This document shows, piece by piece, positions 15,435 to 23,301 of a stretch of 25,555 bases of DNA (positions within the stretch are counted from its first letter, which is position 1; every line of letters begins with the position of its first letter). This DNA is from Leptolinea sp. UBA5366 (GTDB taxonomy: Bacteria > Chloroflexota > Anaerolineae > Anaerolineales > Anaerolineaceae), in contig DHPK01000022.1 of NCBI GenBank assembly GCA_002407845.1, positions 1,409 to 26,963 on the forward strand, given 5' to 3'. The translations under genes were made by a program, and so were the position numbers. The notes beneath the pieces were generated by a model, which made no database searches, was not told the origin of the DNA, and worked only from the letters and a program-made list of their open reading frames with translations.

Positions 15435-17915
15435 TTATAACACAGAGGGAGGGTCGACCTCCACAGTAAATCCTTTTGTGTCAATTTTCTTGATAATTTC
15501 AGTTGGGTTCGCACCGCGCAGCAGAATATGCCAGCGATACTTTCCGCGGACACGCGGAAAGAAACAAGGCGCCGGCCCGATCAAACTGACTGGATTTCTT
15601 CTTTCAGATCGTTGGACAGCTTTTATATCTGCTAACAGTTTCAAGGCGTCTGCCTCGACCTCTTTTTGATCCACGCCGCTGATGATCACTCTGACAAGTC
15701 TGGTAAAGGGCGGATACCCAAGCGTCCGGCGGTATGCCAGTTCCTTTTTGTAGAATTCCTGATAATTTCCGTTGGCAGCAGCTTGGATGGAGTAACGCTC
15801 AGGCTGAAAAGTCTGCAAGACTGCGATGCCCTGCGCGTTCACTCGCCCGGCACGGCCTGCAACCTGAGTCAGCAGCTGGAATGAGTGTTCATCTACCCGG
15901 TAATCGTGGAAATTCATGCCAACGTCCGCCAGCAAAACGCCAACCAGCCGAACTTCCGGAAAATCTAATCCTTTGGTGACCATCTGCGTTCCGATCAAAA
16001 TATCCGCGCGCTGGTTTGAAAAATCTTCCAAGATTTTTTCGTAACTTCCCTGCGCAGCAGTGGTTTCTGAGTCCATGCGCAGCAGGCGTGCTTCTGGAAA
16101 AGTTTGCTGGATCAGGTGCTCAACTTTCTCAACACCGGTGCCGAACTGCCTGATCTCATCCTGACCGCAGACGGGGCAACGACCAGGCACTTTTTCAACA
16201 TGCCCGCAAAAATGGCAGTTTAGCGTGTTTAGTCTTTGATGCCAGGTCAACGGGATGTCACAATCAGGACAGCGAAAATCGTGGCCGCAGGCATGGCAAA
16301 AGGTATATCCGGCGGAACCGCGCCGATTAAGAAACAGGATGCTCTGTTTTTTCTGTGCCAGACTTTTTTCCAACTCGTTCATTAAAAAGCGGCTGAAAAC
16401 AGAACGATTTCCGGCTTTCAGCTCTTGCCGCATGTCGATCAGATGAATGGCAGGGCTGGCAATTCCGCTGGCGCGTTCGGTCAGCTGAACGATATGCCAG
16501 CTGCTCATTTTCGCTTTATAAGTCTGGGCGATCGTTGGCGTTGCGCTGCCGAGCACGAGTTGAGAATTGCTGATTCGGGCGTAGTCAGCAGCAGCCTGAA
16601 CAGCTGAAAAAAAAGGAACCTGCTCCGTCTGATAATAGGAATCATCATGACATTCGTCCACAACAATCAGTCCGAGATCCGGCAGTGGGACCGAAAGTGC
16701 ACTGCGCGGTCCGATGATGATGCGGAAAACGCCGCTGCGCCCGCGCCGCCAGGTGTCATAGCGCTGCCCGTCACTGAGCCGTGAATGGTAGGTTCCGACC
16801 ATGCCAGGGAATCGCTGGCTGAATCGCTGGGTGATTTGAGGAGTCAACGCAATTTCCGGCACCAGCATTAAAACTTGTTTCCCCGCGGCGATTGCTTCGG
16901 CTGCCGCTCGGATGTAAATTTCGGTCTTGCCTGATCCGGTGACGCCGTGAATTAATATCGGTTTTTTCTCTCCGCGCTGATTCAGACCGTTCAGAATAGT
17001 CTGCAAGGCATTCTGTTGTTCAGCGGTTAGTTGAATTGTCTCGCCGGGATAGGAGGACTCATTCATGATGGGGGCATCGCGCCAGAGTTCTTCTTCGGAA
17101 AAAGCGATCAGCCCAGCTTTTTCGAGGAAATTCAGATCCGCTTGACTGCCTCCAGTACGCTGCAGCAGGTCAGCAGCGGGAATTTCAGCTGAATCCTCTT
17201 TTTGCAGCAGATTCAGCATGGTAGTTCGTCTCGTCTGCGAGCTTTGCACCCTTCCAAGCGCTTTTACATCTGCAACAGGAATTCGCCGCTTTTCAGTCAG
17301 CCGAACGATTCGTTGAAAAATCGGAGCGCTGCCCGGCAGCTTGAACGATCGCTCTTTTTTTACCACTTCGGATCGAACGAGCGAAGCTAGCACTGGTTTC
17401 CATTTTGTCCGTCCGAGTGCTTGAGCCAGCTGCCGCTCGGTCAAACCCTCCCCGGCTTCGCTCAACAGGCTGATGAGCTGGGTTCTGATTTGTTCCGGGT
17501 CGTTTTCAGGTTCGATAAATGAATGCTGATGGGATACAGCGCTCAGGGCATCGGGATTGATTTTGTATCTCAAAGTCGAAATTCTGCGGATTTTTTCGGA
17601 TAAAAGGACGTTTACACAAGCACTTAACGGGGCAAGGCAGCGTTGTGACAGAATTTCTGCCAACTGCAGCTGAGCGTCCGTGATGACTGGCTCCGGGTCG
17701 ACTAGCTGAGCTATTTTTCGAATTCGGGCAACATCTGAATGCGTTGAAACTGCCAGCACAATCCCCTGCATCAAACTTGAACCAAATGGGACGACGACCA
17801 TACAGCCAATTTGTACGGATTGCTGGAGTGCCGGCGGAATTTCGTAGTCAAAAATGCCGTCATTCGCTGGCACATCCAATAAAATTTTGGCAAATCTTGC
17901 TGGTTCCAAAAGCAA
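15435..17915 (-). CDS. priA: Primosomal replication-restart helicase PriA
   Basis: PriA recognises stalled forks and D-loops and reloads the replicative helicase. The 826-residue protein has the N-terminal 3'-end-binding domain (1-105), a winged helix (about 110-190), Walker A GVTGSGKT (324-331), the Walker B box DECH (420-423; DEEH is usual) and SATPT (457-461). Eight zinc cysteines lie at 540, 543, 549, 552, 567, 570, 580 and 583, and motif VI is QVAGRAGR (684-691). Family positions that are normally well kept are altered: the YHARD-type segment after motif II reads VPFFSAVQAA, and ADTGLN-type reads ADVGMN. The start codon is TTG, set by GGAGG six bases upstream; no better ATG lies nearby. 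A secreted-protein gene follows at 10 bp. Confidence 0.95.
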   Translation of the reverse strand: MLLEPARFAKILLDVPANDGIFDYEIPPALQQSVQIGCMVVVPFGSSLMQGIVLAVSTHSDVARIRKIAQLVDPEPVITDAQLQLAEILSQRCLAPLSACVNVLLSEKIRRISTLRYKINPDALSAVSHQHSFIEPENDPEQIRTQLISLLSEAGEGLTERQLAQALGRTKWKPVLASLVRSEVVKKERSFKLPGSAPIFQRIVRLTEKRRIPVADVKALGRVQSSQTRRTTMLNLLQKEDSAEIPAADLLQRTGGSQADLNFLEKAGLIAFSEEELWRDAPIMNESSYPGETIQLTAEQQNALQTILNGLNQRGEKKPILIHGVTGSGKTEIYIRAAAEAIAAGKQVLMLVPEIALTPQITQRFSQRFPGMVGTYHSRLSDGQRYDTWRRGRSGVFRIIIGPRSALSVPLPDLGLIVVDECHDDSYYQTEQVPFFSAVQAAADYARISNSQLVLGSATPTIAQTYKAKMSSWHIVQLTERASGIASPAIHLIDMRQELKAGNRSVFSRFLMNELEKSLAQKKQSILFLNRRGSAGYTFCHACGHDFRCPDCDIPLTWHQRLNTLNCHFCGHVEKVPGRCPVCGQDEIRQFGTGVEKVEHLIQQTFPEARLLRMDSETTAAQGSYEKILEDFSNQRADILIGTQMVTKGLDFPEVRLVGVLLADVGMNFHDYRVDEHSFQLLTQVAGRAGRVNAQGIAVLQTFQPERYSIQAAANGNYQEFYKKELAYRRTLGYPPFTRLVRVIISGVDQKEVEADALKLLADIKAVQRSERRNPVSLIGPAPCFFPRVRGKYRWHILLRGANPTEIIKKIDTKGFTVEVDPPSVL

Positions 17916-17974
17916 TCTAATCCTCCGGCAGGCTTGATCTCATCATCATTGACTTTATCATATCAAAAATGAAA

Positions 17975-17997
17975 TCGGCTTGCCTACACTCTGCCGA
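17975..17997 (-). terminator. Weak hairpin at the end of the membrane-protein gene
   Basis: On the minus strand TCGGC (17993-17997) pairs with GCCGA (17975-17979), followed by TTTCATTTTTG. The stem is only 5 bp with a long loop and includes the stop codon, so it may be a weak terminator ahead of priA or nothing. Confidence 0.3.
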
Positions 17998-19882
17998 GAA
18001 ACCACCAATGGATCGACAGCATATTGATGAGGATGCCGAGGACTGTCAGAAATTTGAACATCCAGCTGCTCTTCTCGCCGGTTGCCAGCCCCAACAGTAG
18101 CATGATCGGCACGATCGCGTCCATCAAGTACCGATACCCCACCTGTTCGGCTCCAGTGTTGTGATAAAAAAGCAGCAACAGCAGGGTCAGCAGCACAGAA
18201 AGCCAGGCTCCGATGCCCCACCAGTTCCTGCGAAAACTGCGATAAAGGCAGATCAGCGGCGGTGTCATGGCAAAGATGCTGAAGCCGGATATGCCAGGTT
18301 GAAAAAAGAAGCGTTCACCGGAGAAATCCAGCCGCGGCAGTTTGAACAGCATCACATTCAGATTGGTTTGGAAAAAGTGAGGATGAAACATGCCATAAGT
18401 CTGAACGGCTTCAAGAATCCAGGGTGCGCCATGGATCGTGACATAACCGAAATCAAACCAGTCTTCAAATCGCACGTAATTGTAGTAGAGTAGAAGAAAG
18501 ACTGCCAGGCAGGCGGGAATCGCAGCTTTCAGACTCCAGCTGATCGCGTCCCGCCAGATAATTTTTGGAAAGGGAGCGGTCTGCCAAAGACGGATTCCCA
18601 GCAGTAAAAGCGCTATTGGAAAAACGTTTGGACGGGCGAGCAGTGCCAGCCCGAAGAAAGCTCCGGTCAGCCAGCCGGACCATCCGGCGATCGCCGACAG
18701 CACTGCCAGAGCGGTCATCAGAATCGTGAACAGCTGACTAACAAACCACATTTGCCCGATCAGCGCCAGCCAGCCATGGTTGGTGCCGACTGCAAACAGC
18801 AGAGTCAGCCAGAAGACTGTACGATGATTACAGCTGATCATGCCGGCAGCTGACGCTTTGCGCAGTACCCAGTAAATTACAAGCGCATTGAGCGCGCCGA
18901 GAAGAGCTGAGACGACCGTCATGTTGACATTTTCGACTCCCAGCCAGCTGACAAATGGCATCAGCAGGATGGCGGGCAGCGGCGGGTTTGGCACATACCA
19001 ATGACCGTTGAATTGCGTCAGGTCGTGCGTTGTCGCCGGGTTGATCAGGTAGAGCCGCCCTTGCGTGAAAGCCTCGGCAAGCTCATGCCAATAGGCTTTC
19101 GAGGGGGTGTTCAGGCGCATGACCCAGTATCCGCACAGCCGATAAAAGGAAAACAGAGAGGCTACGAGCAGCAGACTGAACCATAGCGCATTGCTTTTTT
19201 CGCGCAGTGCTGGCTGACGGATGATCTGTGAGCTGATCACGCCCCCCAGAGCAAATCCCAGCGGCAGCAGGAAAATAACCCCGGTATGCTGCAGGTTTCG
19301 ATCCCAGTCCGTGCGGTCATAATAATCAAACGCGGAATAAAAAATCAGTGTAAAGACCGCCAGCAGAAAAACACAATATAACGGGCTGAAAAAGTCTTTC
19401 AGCAGAAAGTCTGCATTTCTGAGATCCGATAGGATGATCAATCCGAGTTGGATTGCCAGCAGCATTCCCCAAAGCAGAACCCCCCAATAACGGGCGACGA
19501 GTGAATCCATCAGCGTTTCATAATTTTGAGTGTCGACCCAATAGAGGATGAAAACCGCTGCGCAGATTAAAAACAATGCTGCCAAAAGCGCAAAAATGAC
19601 CCTTTGGACGATCAGTATGATGGACTTATTTTCCAAGAAATCAGCTTTGAGCTTAAGTTTTCCTTCTCGCAGCAGCAGAATTAAGACTAAGACGAGAATC
19701 AGCGCCGCGCATCCTGCCAGCACGATAAGCCGGCTGGCGGATAAGCCAAAGAGCAGCCTGCTTTTCGACTCGGATGGCACTAAAAATAGGGAGAAGCTCG
19801 CGAGAATGCCTTCTATGACCGCGACTGTCAGCAGCCATCGGCTCAAGCTTTCTTTTTGAAGGGTCATGGTTTGCCTTTTCAT
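17984..19882 (-). CDS. Polytopic membrane protein, GT-C-like
   Basis: The 632-residue protein has at least a dozen hydrophobic segments (for example ALILVLVLILLL, LLAALFLICAAVFILYW, TLLLLLFY) and few charged loops. The general pattern of helices around PNPPLPAILLMPFVSWLG, and the extracytoplasmic HELAEAFTQGRLYL segment near the middle, is what I associate with uncharacterised GT39-like (GT-C) transferases. A clear Asp-Glu pair in the first loop is not evident, so this family call is weak; it could be another type of lipid-sugar handling protein. The start at 19882 is given; an alternative ATG at 19867 has a better-spaced AAGG. It is divergent from the DUF177 gene and 68 bp upstream of priA. 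There is no other envelope gene next to it. Confidence 0.6.
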   Translation of the reverse strand: MKRQTMTLQKESLSRWLLTVAVIEGILASFSLFLVPSESKSRLLFGLSASRLIVLAGCAALILVLVLILLLREGKLKLKADFLENKSIILIVQRVIFALLAALFLICAAVFILYWVDTQNYETLMDSLVARYWGVLLWGMLLAIQLGLIILSDLRNADFLLKDFFSPLYCVFLLAVFTLIFYSAFDYYDRTDWDRNLQHTGVIFLLPLGFALGGVISSQIIRQPALREKSNALWFSLLLVASLFSFYRLCGYWVMRLNTPSKAYWHELAEAFTQGRLYLINPATTHDLTQFNGHWYVPNPPLPAILLMPFVSWLGVENVNMTVVSALLGALNALVIYWVLRKASAAGMISCNHRTVFWLTLLFAVGTNHGWLALIGQMWFVSQLFTILMTALAVLSAIAGWSGWLTGAFFGLALLARPNVFPIALLLLGIRLWQTAPFPKIIWRDAISWSLKAAIPACLAVFLLLYYNYVRFEDWFDFGYVTIHGAPWILEAVQTYGMFHPHFFQTNLNVMLFKLPRLDFSGERFFFQPGISGFSIFAMTPPLICLYRSFRRNWWGIGAWLSVLLTLLLLLFYHNTGAEQVGYRYLMDAIVPIMLLLGLATGEKSSWMFKFLTVLGILINMLSIHWWFLGRV

Positions 19883-19955
19883 CTCTCAGTTATCTTACTC
19901 TTTTTTCGATCCGATATCAAAAGTTAGTGCCGGGAGCTTCTTGGGCGGAATGCGA

Positions 19956-19961
19956 TATAAT
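19956..19961 (+). promoter_or_regulatory. Candidate -10 box for the DUF177 operon
   Basis: TATAAT lies 24 bases before the ATG at 19986, with AAGGAGG at about 19971-19977 as ribosome-binding site. No convincing -35 box is found upstream. The promoter would fire away from the divergent membrane-protein gene. Confidence 0.4.
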
Positions 19962-19985
19962 GGCGGAAAAGAAGGAGGGACACGA

Positions 19986-20459
19986 ATGAAGGGAAACTAT
20001 CAATTCCGAATTAACACTGGTTTTCTGGTCAATGCATCCGTTGGAGAATATCGGGAGTTTGACATTGCTGCACCTTCTCTTAAAGTCGATGAGGACATCC
20101 TGTTCACTGAGATTCAAACGGTCGTCCGCGTGAGCCGCGTGCAGCAGGGCATTTTGGTATCCCTAAAAGCCAGCGCAAATATCGATCTGGATTGTGTGCG
20201 CTGTCTGGAACCATTTGCAGGACGGGTCTCATGCACATTCGACGATTTATATGCCTTTCATATGCGTCAGAATAGCGACGCTGATAATTTCCTGCCTGAA
20301 AACGCAGTGATTGATCTTGAACCGCTGCTCAAAGAGTATCTTGTACTTGAGCTCCCGATCAATCCGATCTGTTCAGCTGACTGCAAAGGACTCTGCCCGG
20401 AATGCGGTGCCAACCTGAACATTGATGCCTGTGAACACCAAGTGAAGGATGAAGCATGA
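19986..20459 (+). CDS. yceD: DUF177 (YceD-like) cysteine-rich protein
   Basis: The DUF177/YceD family is usually found beside rpmF (ribosomal protein L32) and has been linked to ribosomal RNA and large-subunit assembly. The 157-residue product has CxxC at Cys70/73 and the C-terminal zinc-like cluster ICSADCKGLCPECGANLN with Cys129, 133, 137 and 140, then Cys149; these are the family's diagnostic residues. No signal or membrane segment is seen. The start at 19986 has AAGGAGG eight bases upstream; an upstream frame from 19866 would run through the promoter. The next gene overlaps it by ATGA, but that gene is not rpmF, an atypical arrangement. The symbol is by family resemblance. Confidence 0.85.
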   Translation: MKGNYQFRINTGFLVNASVGEYREFDIAAPSLKVDEDILFTEIQTVVRVSRVQQGILVSLKASANIDLDCVRCLEPFAGRVSCTFDDLYAFHMRQNSDADNFLPENAVIDLEPLLKEYLVLELPINPICSADCKGLCPECGANLNIDACEHQVKDEA

Positions 20460-20824
20460 CTTCGAAAAGCCTATATATGAATAATTTTACATTCAGCATC
20501 CAGAATTTGACGTGTGTGCTGGATGCCAAGTCGGTCGCACCCAACATTGAACGGTCGAACTTTGGTCCGGTACTTGATGAAAATAAAACGATCGATGAAG
20601 TGTTCCTGTTCATGCCGATCGAGGCAGCAAAAGAGCTGGGGATCTCGATTCTGCAGATGGTCGCGGCGCAGGAAAAACGCACGCAGATCAAGGTGCGGCT
20701 GGACCCTGACAAACAGGCGCTTTGGAATTGCTATACTGCTGCAGCAGAAGAACATCGAAGGCAGAAAAAAGCAGACGATCCGAAATCGGACCCGGATCAG
20801 GAAACTTCTGAAAACGCGAATTGA
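20456..20824 (+). CDS. Unrecognised 122-residue protein coupled to DUF177
   Basis: I do not recognise this gene. The product is cytoplasmic by sequence, with no signal peptide or membrane helix. It has an N-terminal beta-rich region (NNFTFSIQNLTCVLDAKSV), a central conserved-looking part (EVFLFMPIEAAKELGISILQMVAAQEKR) and a charged C-terminal tail (EEHRRQKKADDPKSDPDQE). AAGGA lies seven bases before the ATG, which overlaps the DUF177 stop (ATGA), so it is translationally coupled to it. It stands in the place usually held by rpmF but has none of the CxxC features of L32 and is twice as long. A bidirectional terminator follows. Confidence 0.7.
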   Translation: MTSKSLYMNNFTFSIQNLTCVLDAKSVAPNIERSNFGPVLDENKTIDEVFLFMPIEAAKELGISILQMVAAQEKRTQIKVRLDPDKQALWNCYTAAAEEHRRQKKADDPKSDPDQETSENAN

Positions 20825-20910
20825 TGCCGGGCTGCAGCATTTGGCTGCACGGATTGACTCACGCTCAAGGTTTCTCTCGAAAAGAACTATCGTTCTGTAA
20901 TAAAAAAGAT

Positions 20911-20952
20911 AAGGCTGCGTGGAAATAAACTGTCTTCCACACAGCCTTTTTT
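20911..20952. terminator. Bidirectional intrinsic terminator
   Basis: AAGGCTG(C)GTGGAA pairs with TTCCAC(A)CAGCCTT, a 13-bp stem with one mismatch, followed by TTTTTT on the plus strand and AT-rich TCTTTTTT on the minus strand. It ends the DUF177 operon from the left and the 159-residue-protein gene from the right. A smaller hairpin, TGCAGC/GCTGCA (20833-20849), lies just after the 122-residue gene. Confidence 0.8.
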
Positions 20953-21026
20953 ATTCGTTGGCTGGATCAAAAAGCTTTGGAGACCGACCGAAAAATGTTT
21001 AGGAGGTCTCTTTCAAACGATCGGTA

Positions 21027-21506
21027 TTATTCAGCTTTTTTATCGTCAGTTAATTCCGCATCGATCGTTGCTTCTGACGGCGGCTGTTTTTCAGTAATTT
21101 TGTCATCGACAAAATTCTTGGTTTTGCGGGCAGTTTCCACAACAGCCTGCCTGCCTTTTTCCAAACCGTTGTCAATTTTCTCGCGGACACTGACTTCATG
21201 TTCGTCCACCCAGCGCAGCAGCCCTTCGTGGTCATCGCCGTAAGGGGCGCCAGCTTTGCGATATTCATCCTGAATTCCTTCATAAATCTTGGCTTTGGTT
21301 CTTTTCACGGTGGGTTCCGTCATACTTGCGATGGCATCAAACCAACCCGTGACGACATTGCCGGCATCTTCCAAAATCTTGCCAATTTTGTCATCCGCAT
21401 TTTCGATTTTTTTGAAGGACTCGTTTTCCGGTGTTGATTCAGTTGTTTTATCTGAATCGGGAATGAAAACATCCCGGACTTCCTTGATAATTTTTTCGAT
21501 ATCCAT
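21027..21506 (-). CDS. Unrecognised charged 159-residue protein
   Basis: I do not recognise this gene. The product is rich in Glu, Lys and Asp, contains no cysteine and no membrane helix, and reads as a set of amphipathic helices (EDAGNVVTGWFDAIASM, TVKRTKAKIYEGIQDEYRK, VREKIDNGLEKGRQAVVE) with a Thr/Glu-rich linker at 20-30 and an acidic tail (ELTDDKKAE). AGGAG lies six bases before the ATG. It sits 66 bp after the ABC-F gene on the same strand, with a bidirectional terminator downstream. It may be a stress-related or DNA/ribosome-associated helical protein, but this is only a guess from composition. Confidence 0.65.
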   Translation of the reverse strand: MDIEKIIKEVRDVFIPDSDKTTESTPENESFKKIENADDKIGKILEDAGNVVTGWFDAIASMTEPTVKRTKAKIYEGIQDEYRKAGAPYGDDHEGLLRWVDEHEVSVREKIDNGLEKGRQAVVETARKTKNFVDDKITEKQPPSEATIDAELTDDKKAE

Positions 21507-21571
21507 TTTTACTCCTAATGTTTAGGTTTGCTTAATATACGTAAAAAAATCATTGGGGTTTCAAATTTAGA

Positions 21572-23206
21572 TCAGGATAATACGACCAGCTTTTGACCTT
21601 CAATTCTCCAAAGCGTATCGGCACAGCGTTCGGCAAAATAGCGGTCATGCACCACTGCCAGGACAGTGCCGGGATAGGTCTGCAGCACCTCTTCGAATTG
21701 CTCACGTGATTCTATATCCAAGTGGTTCAGCGGTTCATCCAGCAGCAGCAGATTGACACCGGTCAGCGCAAAACAAGCCAGCGTCAGCCGTGCCCGCTGA
21801 CCGCTTGAGAGATTTTCGGTAGGGATAAAAACATCATCGCCAAAAAACAGGTAATAGGAGAGGATTCGCCGGACTTCGGTCTCGTTCTGCGAGACCAGTG
21901 CTGCCAATGTTTGAAAGGCATCTGCCTTAAACAAGGGAGAATCTACCCCCTGAGTGAGTGTGCCAATTTTAATATTTGAGCCGTGAACCACACGGCCTGC
22001 GAGCGGGGGAACGTCGCCGGTGATCGTTTTCAGCAGCGTGGATTTCCCGCTGCCGTTTCGGCCAGTCAGCACACAGCATTTTCCGCGGGTCAGTCGCAGG
22101 TCAATCGATTCAACAAGCGGATTGCCTGGGTAACCGACTGTCAGATCATCCAGAATCAAAACCTGATCCCCCGTTTCTTCCATTTCAGAAAACTCCATTT
22201 TGATCTTCCAATGGCTGCCAGGTTTATCAATGCGGTCTTCATTTTTCAATCGCTGCAATTTCTCATCGAGTTGAATTGCCCGCTTCATCGTCCCTTTTGT
22301 TCGGTTGGCAAAAAAGCCTTTAGCGAACTTATCGCCCGAATCGCCCTTCCCCCCTTTTTTGAAGGCGGCATTGCGATTAAGCTGGCGGACAGCGTCCTGC
22401 AATTCGCGAATCGAGTGCTGTTGGCGCGTCCAGGCTGCCTGCTGCGTTTTGGCTTCGTCTGCTTTGCGTTCGAGCCAGTCTTCGTAATTTCCGTCGTATG
22501 CCCGCACCAGATGCGTATCGCGGTCCAATTCGAGAACCTGCGTCACCGTCCGATTCAGAAAAGTGCGGTCATGCGAGACAAATAAAATGCCACTGGGAAA
22601 ATTGGTGAACCAGTCTTCGAGCCAGACCAGCATCTCTTCATCCAGATCATTGGTCGGCTCGTCAAGCAGCAGCAGATTTGCTCCGGACAGCACCGCTTTT
22701 GCCAGATAAAGACGCGTTTTCTGCCCGCCGCTGAGATGATCGATCACCGTCTCAGGCTTGAATTGCGAGAAACCGAGCGTCCGCAGCACCTGCTCGGTGA
22801 CGCTTTGATCCGGGACAGGCTGCTGCATTTCATTCAGCAATGCGTCAAATTCATCAATCAGCGCCTGGTCAGTCGGGAAGCGGCTAAGCTCTGTTGACAG
22901 TTTCTCCAGCCGTTGATCGCGGGATGAAGTGTGATCAGCCTGCGGGAAAAAGCATTCTCCGATCGTCTGCCCCGCTTTAAAAGATCTGACTTGGGGAATG
23001 TAAAAGCAGTTCAGATCAGTCGGCGTGAACTGAACCGAGCCTTGATCGGGTTTGATTTCGCCGGCAATGATCTTGAGCAGCGTCGATTTTCCGCTGCCGT
23101 TGACTCCGAGGATCACACTCCTGTCACCGCTGTTCACTGTGAAATTCACGCTGTTGAGAACCATTTTCGGACCAAAAGATTTTGAAATGTTGTTTACTGT
23201 GAGCAT
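21572..23206 (-). CDS. ABC-F subfamily ATPase
   Basis: ABC-F proteins are soluble twin-ATPase proteins that act on the ribosome, relieving stalls or protecting against antibiotics; they lack membrane segments, as this one does. It is 544 residues from the chosen ATG. NBD1 has Walker A GVNGSGKS (34-41), LSGGQ (158-162) and LLLLDEP (about 178-184). A charged helical linker at about 245-345 follows, with the basic stretch AFKKGGKGDSGDKFAKG that could reach tRNA or rRNA. NBD2 has Walker A GRNGSGKS (382-389), LSSGQ (466-470, one signature Gly replaced by Ser) and LLLLDEP (about 486-492). An upstream TTG-initiated frame to 23233 is not used because GGGGA precedes the family-typical MLTVNNISKSFG. 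Whether it confers resistance cannot be judged. Confidence 0.93.
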   Translation of the reverse strand: MLTVNNISKSFGPKMVLNSVNFTVNSGDRSVILGVNGSGKSTLLKIIAGEIKPDQGSVQFTPTDLNCFYIPQVRSFKAGQTIGECFFPQADHTSSRDQRLEKLSTELSRFPTDQALIDEFDALLNEMQQPVPDQSVTEQVLRTLGFSQFKPETVIDHLSGGQKTRLYLAKAVLSGANLLLLDEPTNDLDEEMLVWLEDWFTNFPSGILFVSHDRTFLNRTVTQVLELDRDTHLVRAYDGNYEDWLERKADEAKTQQAAWTRQQHSIRELQDAVRQLNRNAAFKKGGKGDSGDKFAKGFFANRTKGTMKRAIQLDEKLQRLKNEDRIDKPGSHWKIKMEFSEMEETGDQVLILDDLTVGYPGNPLVESIDLRLTRGKCCVLTGRNGSGKSTLLKTITGDVPPLAGRVVHGSNIKIGTLTQGVDSPLFKADAFQTLAALVSQNETEVRRILSYYLFFGDDVFIPTENLSSGQRARLTLACFALTGVNLLLLDEPLNHLDIESREQFEEVLQTYPGTVLAVVHDRYFAERCADTLWRIEGQKLVVLS

Positions 23207-23239
23207 TCTTCCCCAATTCCTTTGGCAAATCAAACCGGT

Positions 23240-23268
23240 TTTACCAAGCGTGTTCTATCAACTATAAT
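23240..23268 (+). promoter_or_regulatory. Promoter of the terminal pseudokinase gene
   Basis: TATAAT (23263-23268) lies 17 bases after TTTACC (23240-23245), which matches four of six -35 positions. The start codon is at 23302, with AGGAG between as ribosome-binding site. It lies in the 95 bp between the divergent ABC-F and pseudokinase genes. Confidence 0.65.
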
Positions 23269-23301
23269 TCTACACAAGTCGAAAGGGGTACAGGAGAGAA
23301 A

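Noticed and set aside
15425..15553. Upstream extension of the exported protein
   Set aside because: It lies inside priA and would bury the clear signal peptide that begins at 15424.
21572..23206. ABC-F as an antibiotic-resistance gene
   Set aside because: Resistance type cannot be inferred from sequence alone here, so the claim is not made.
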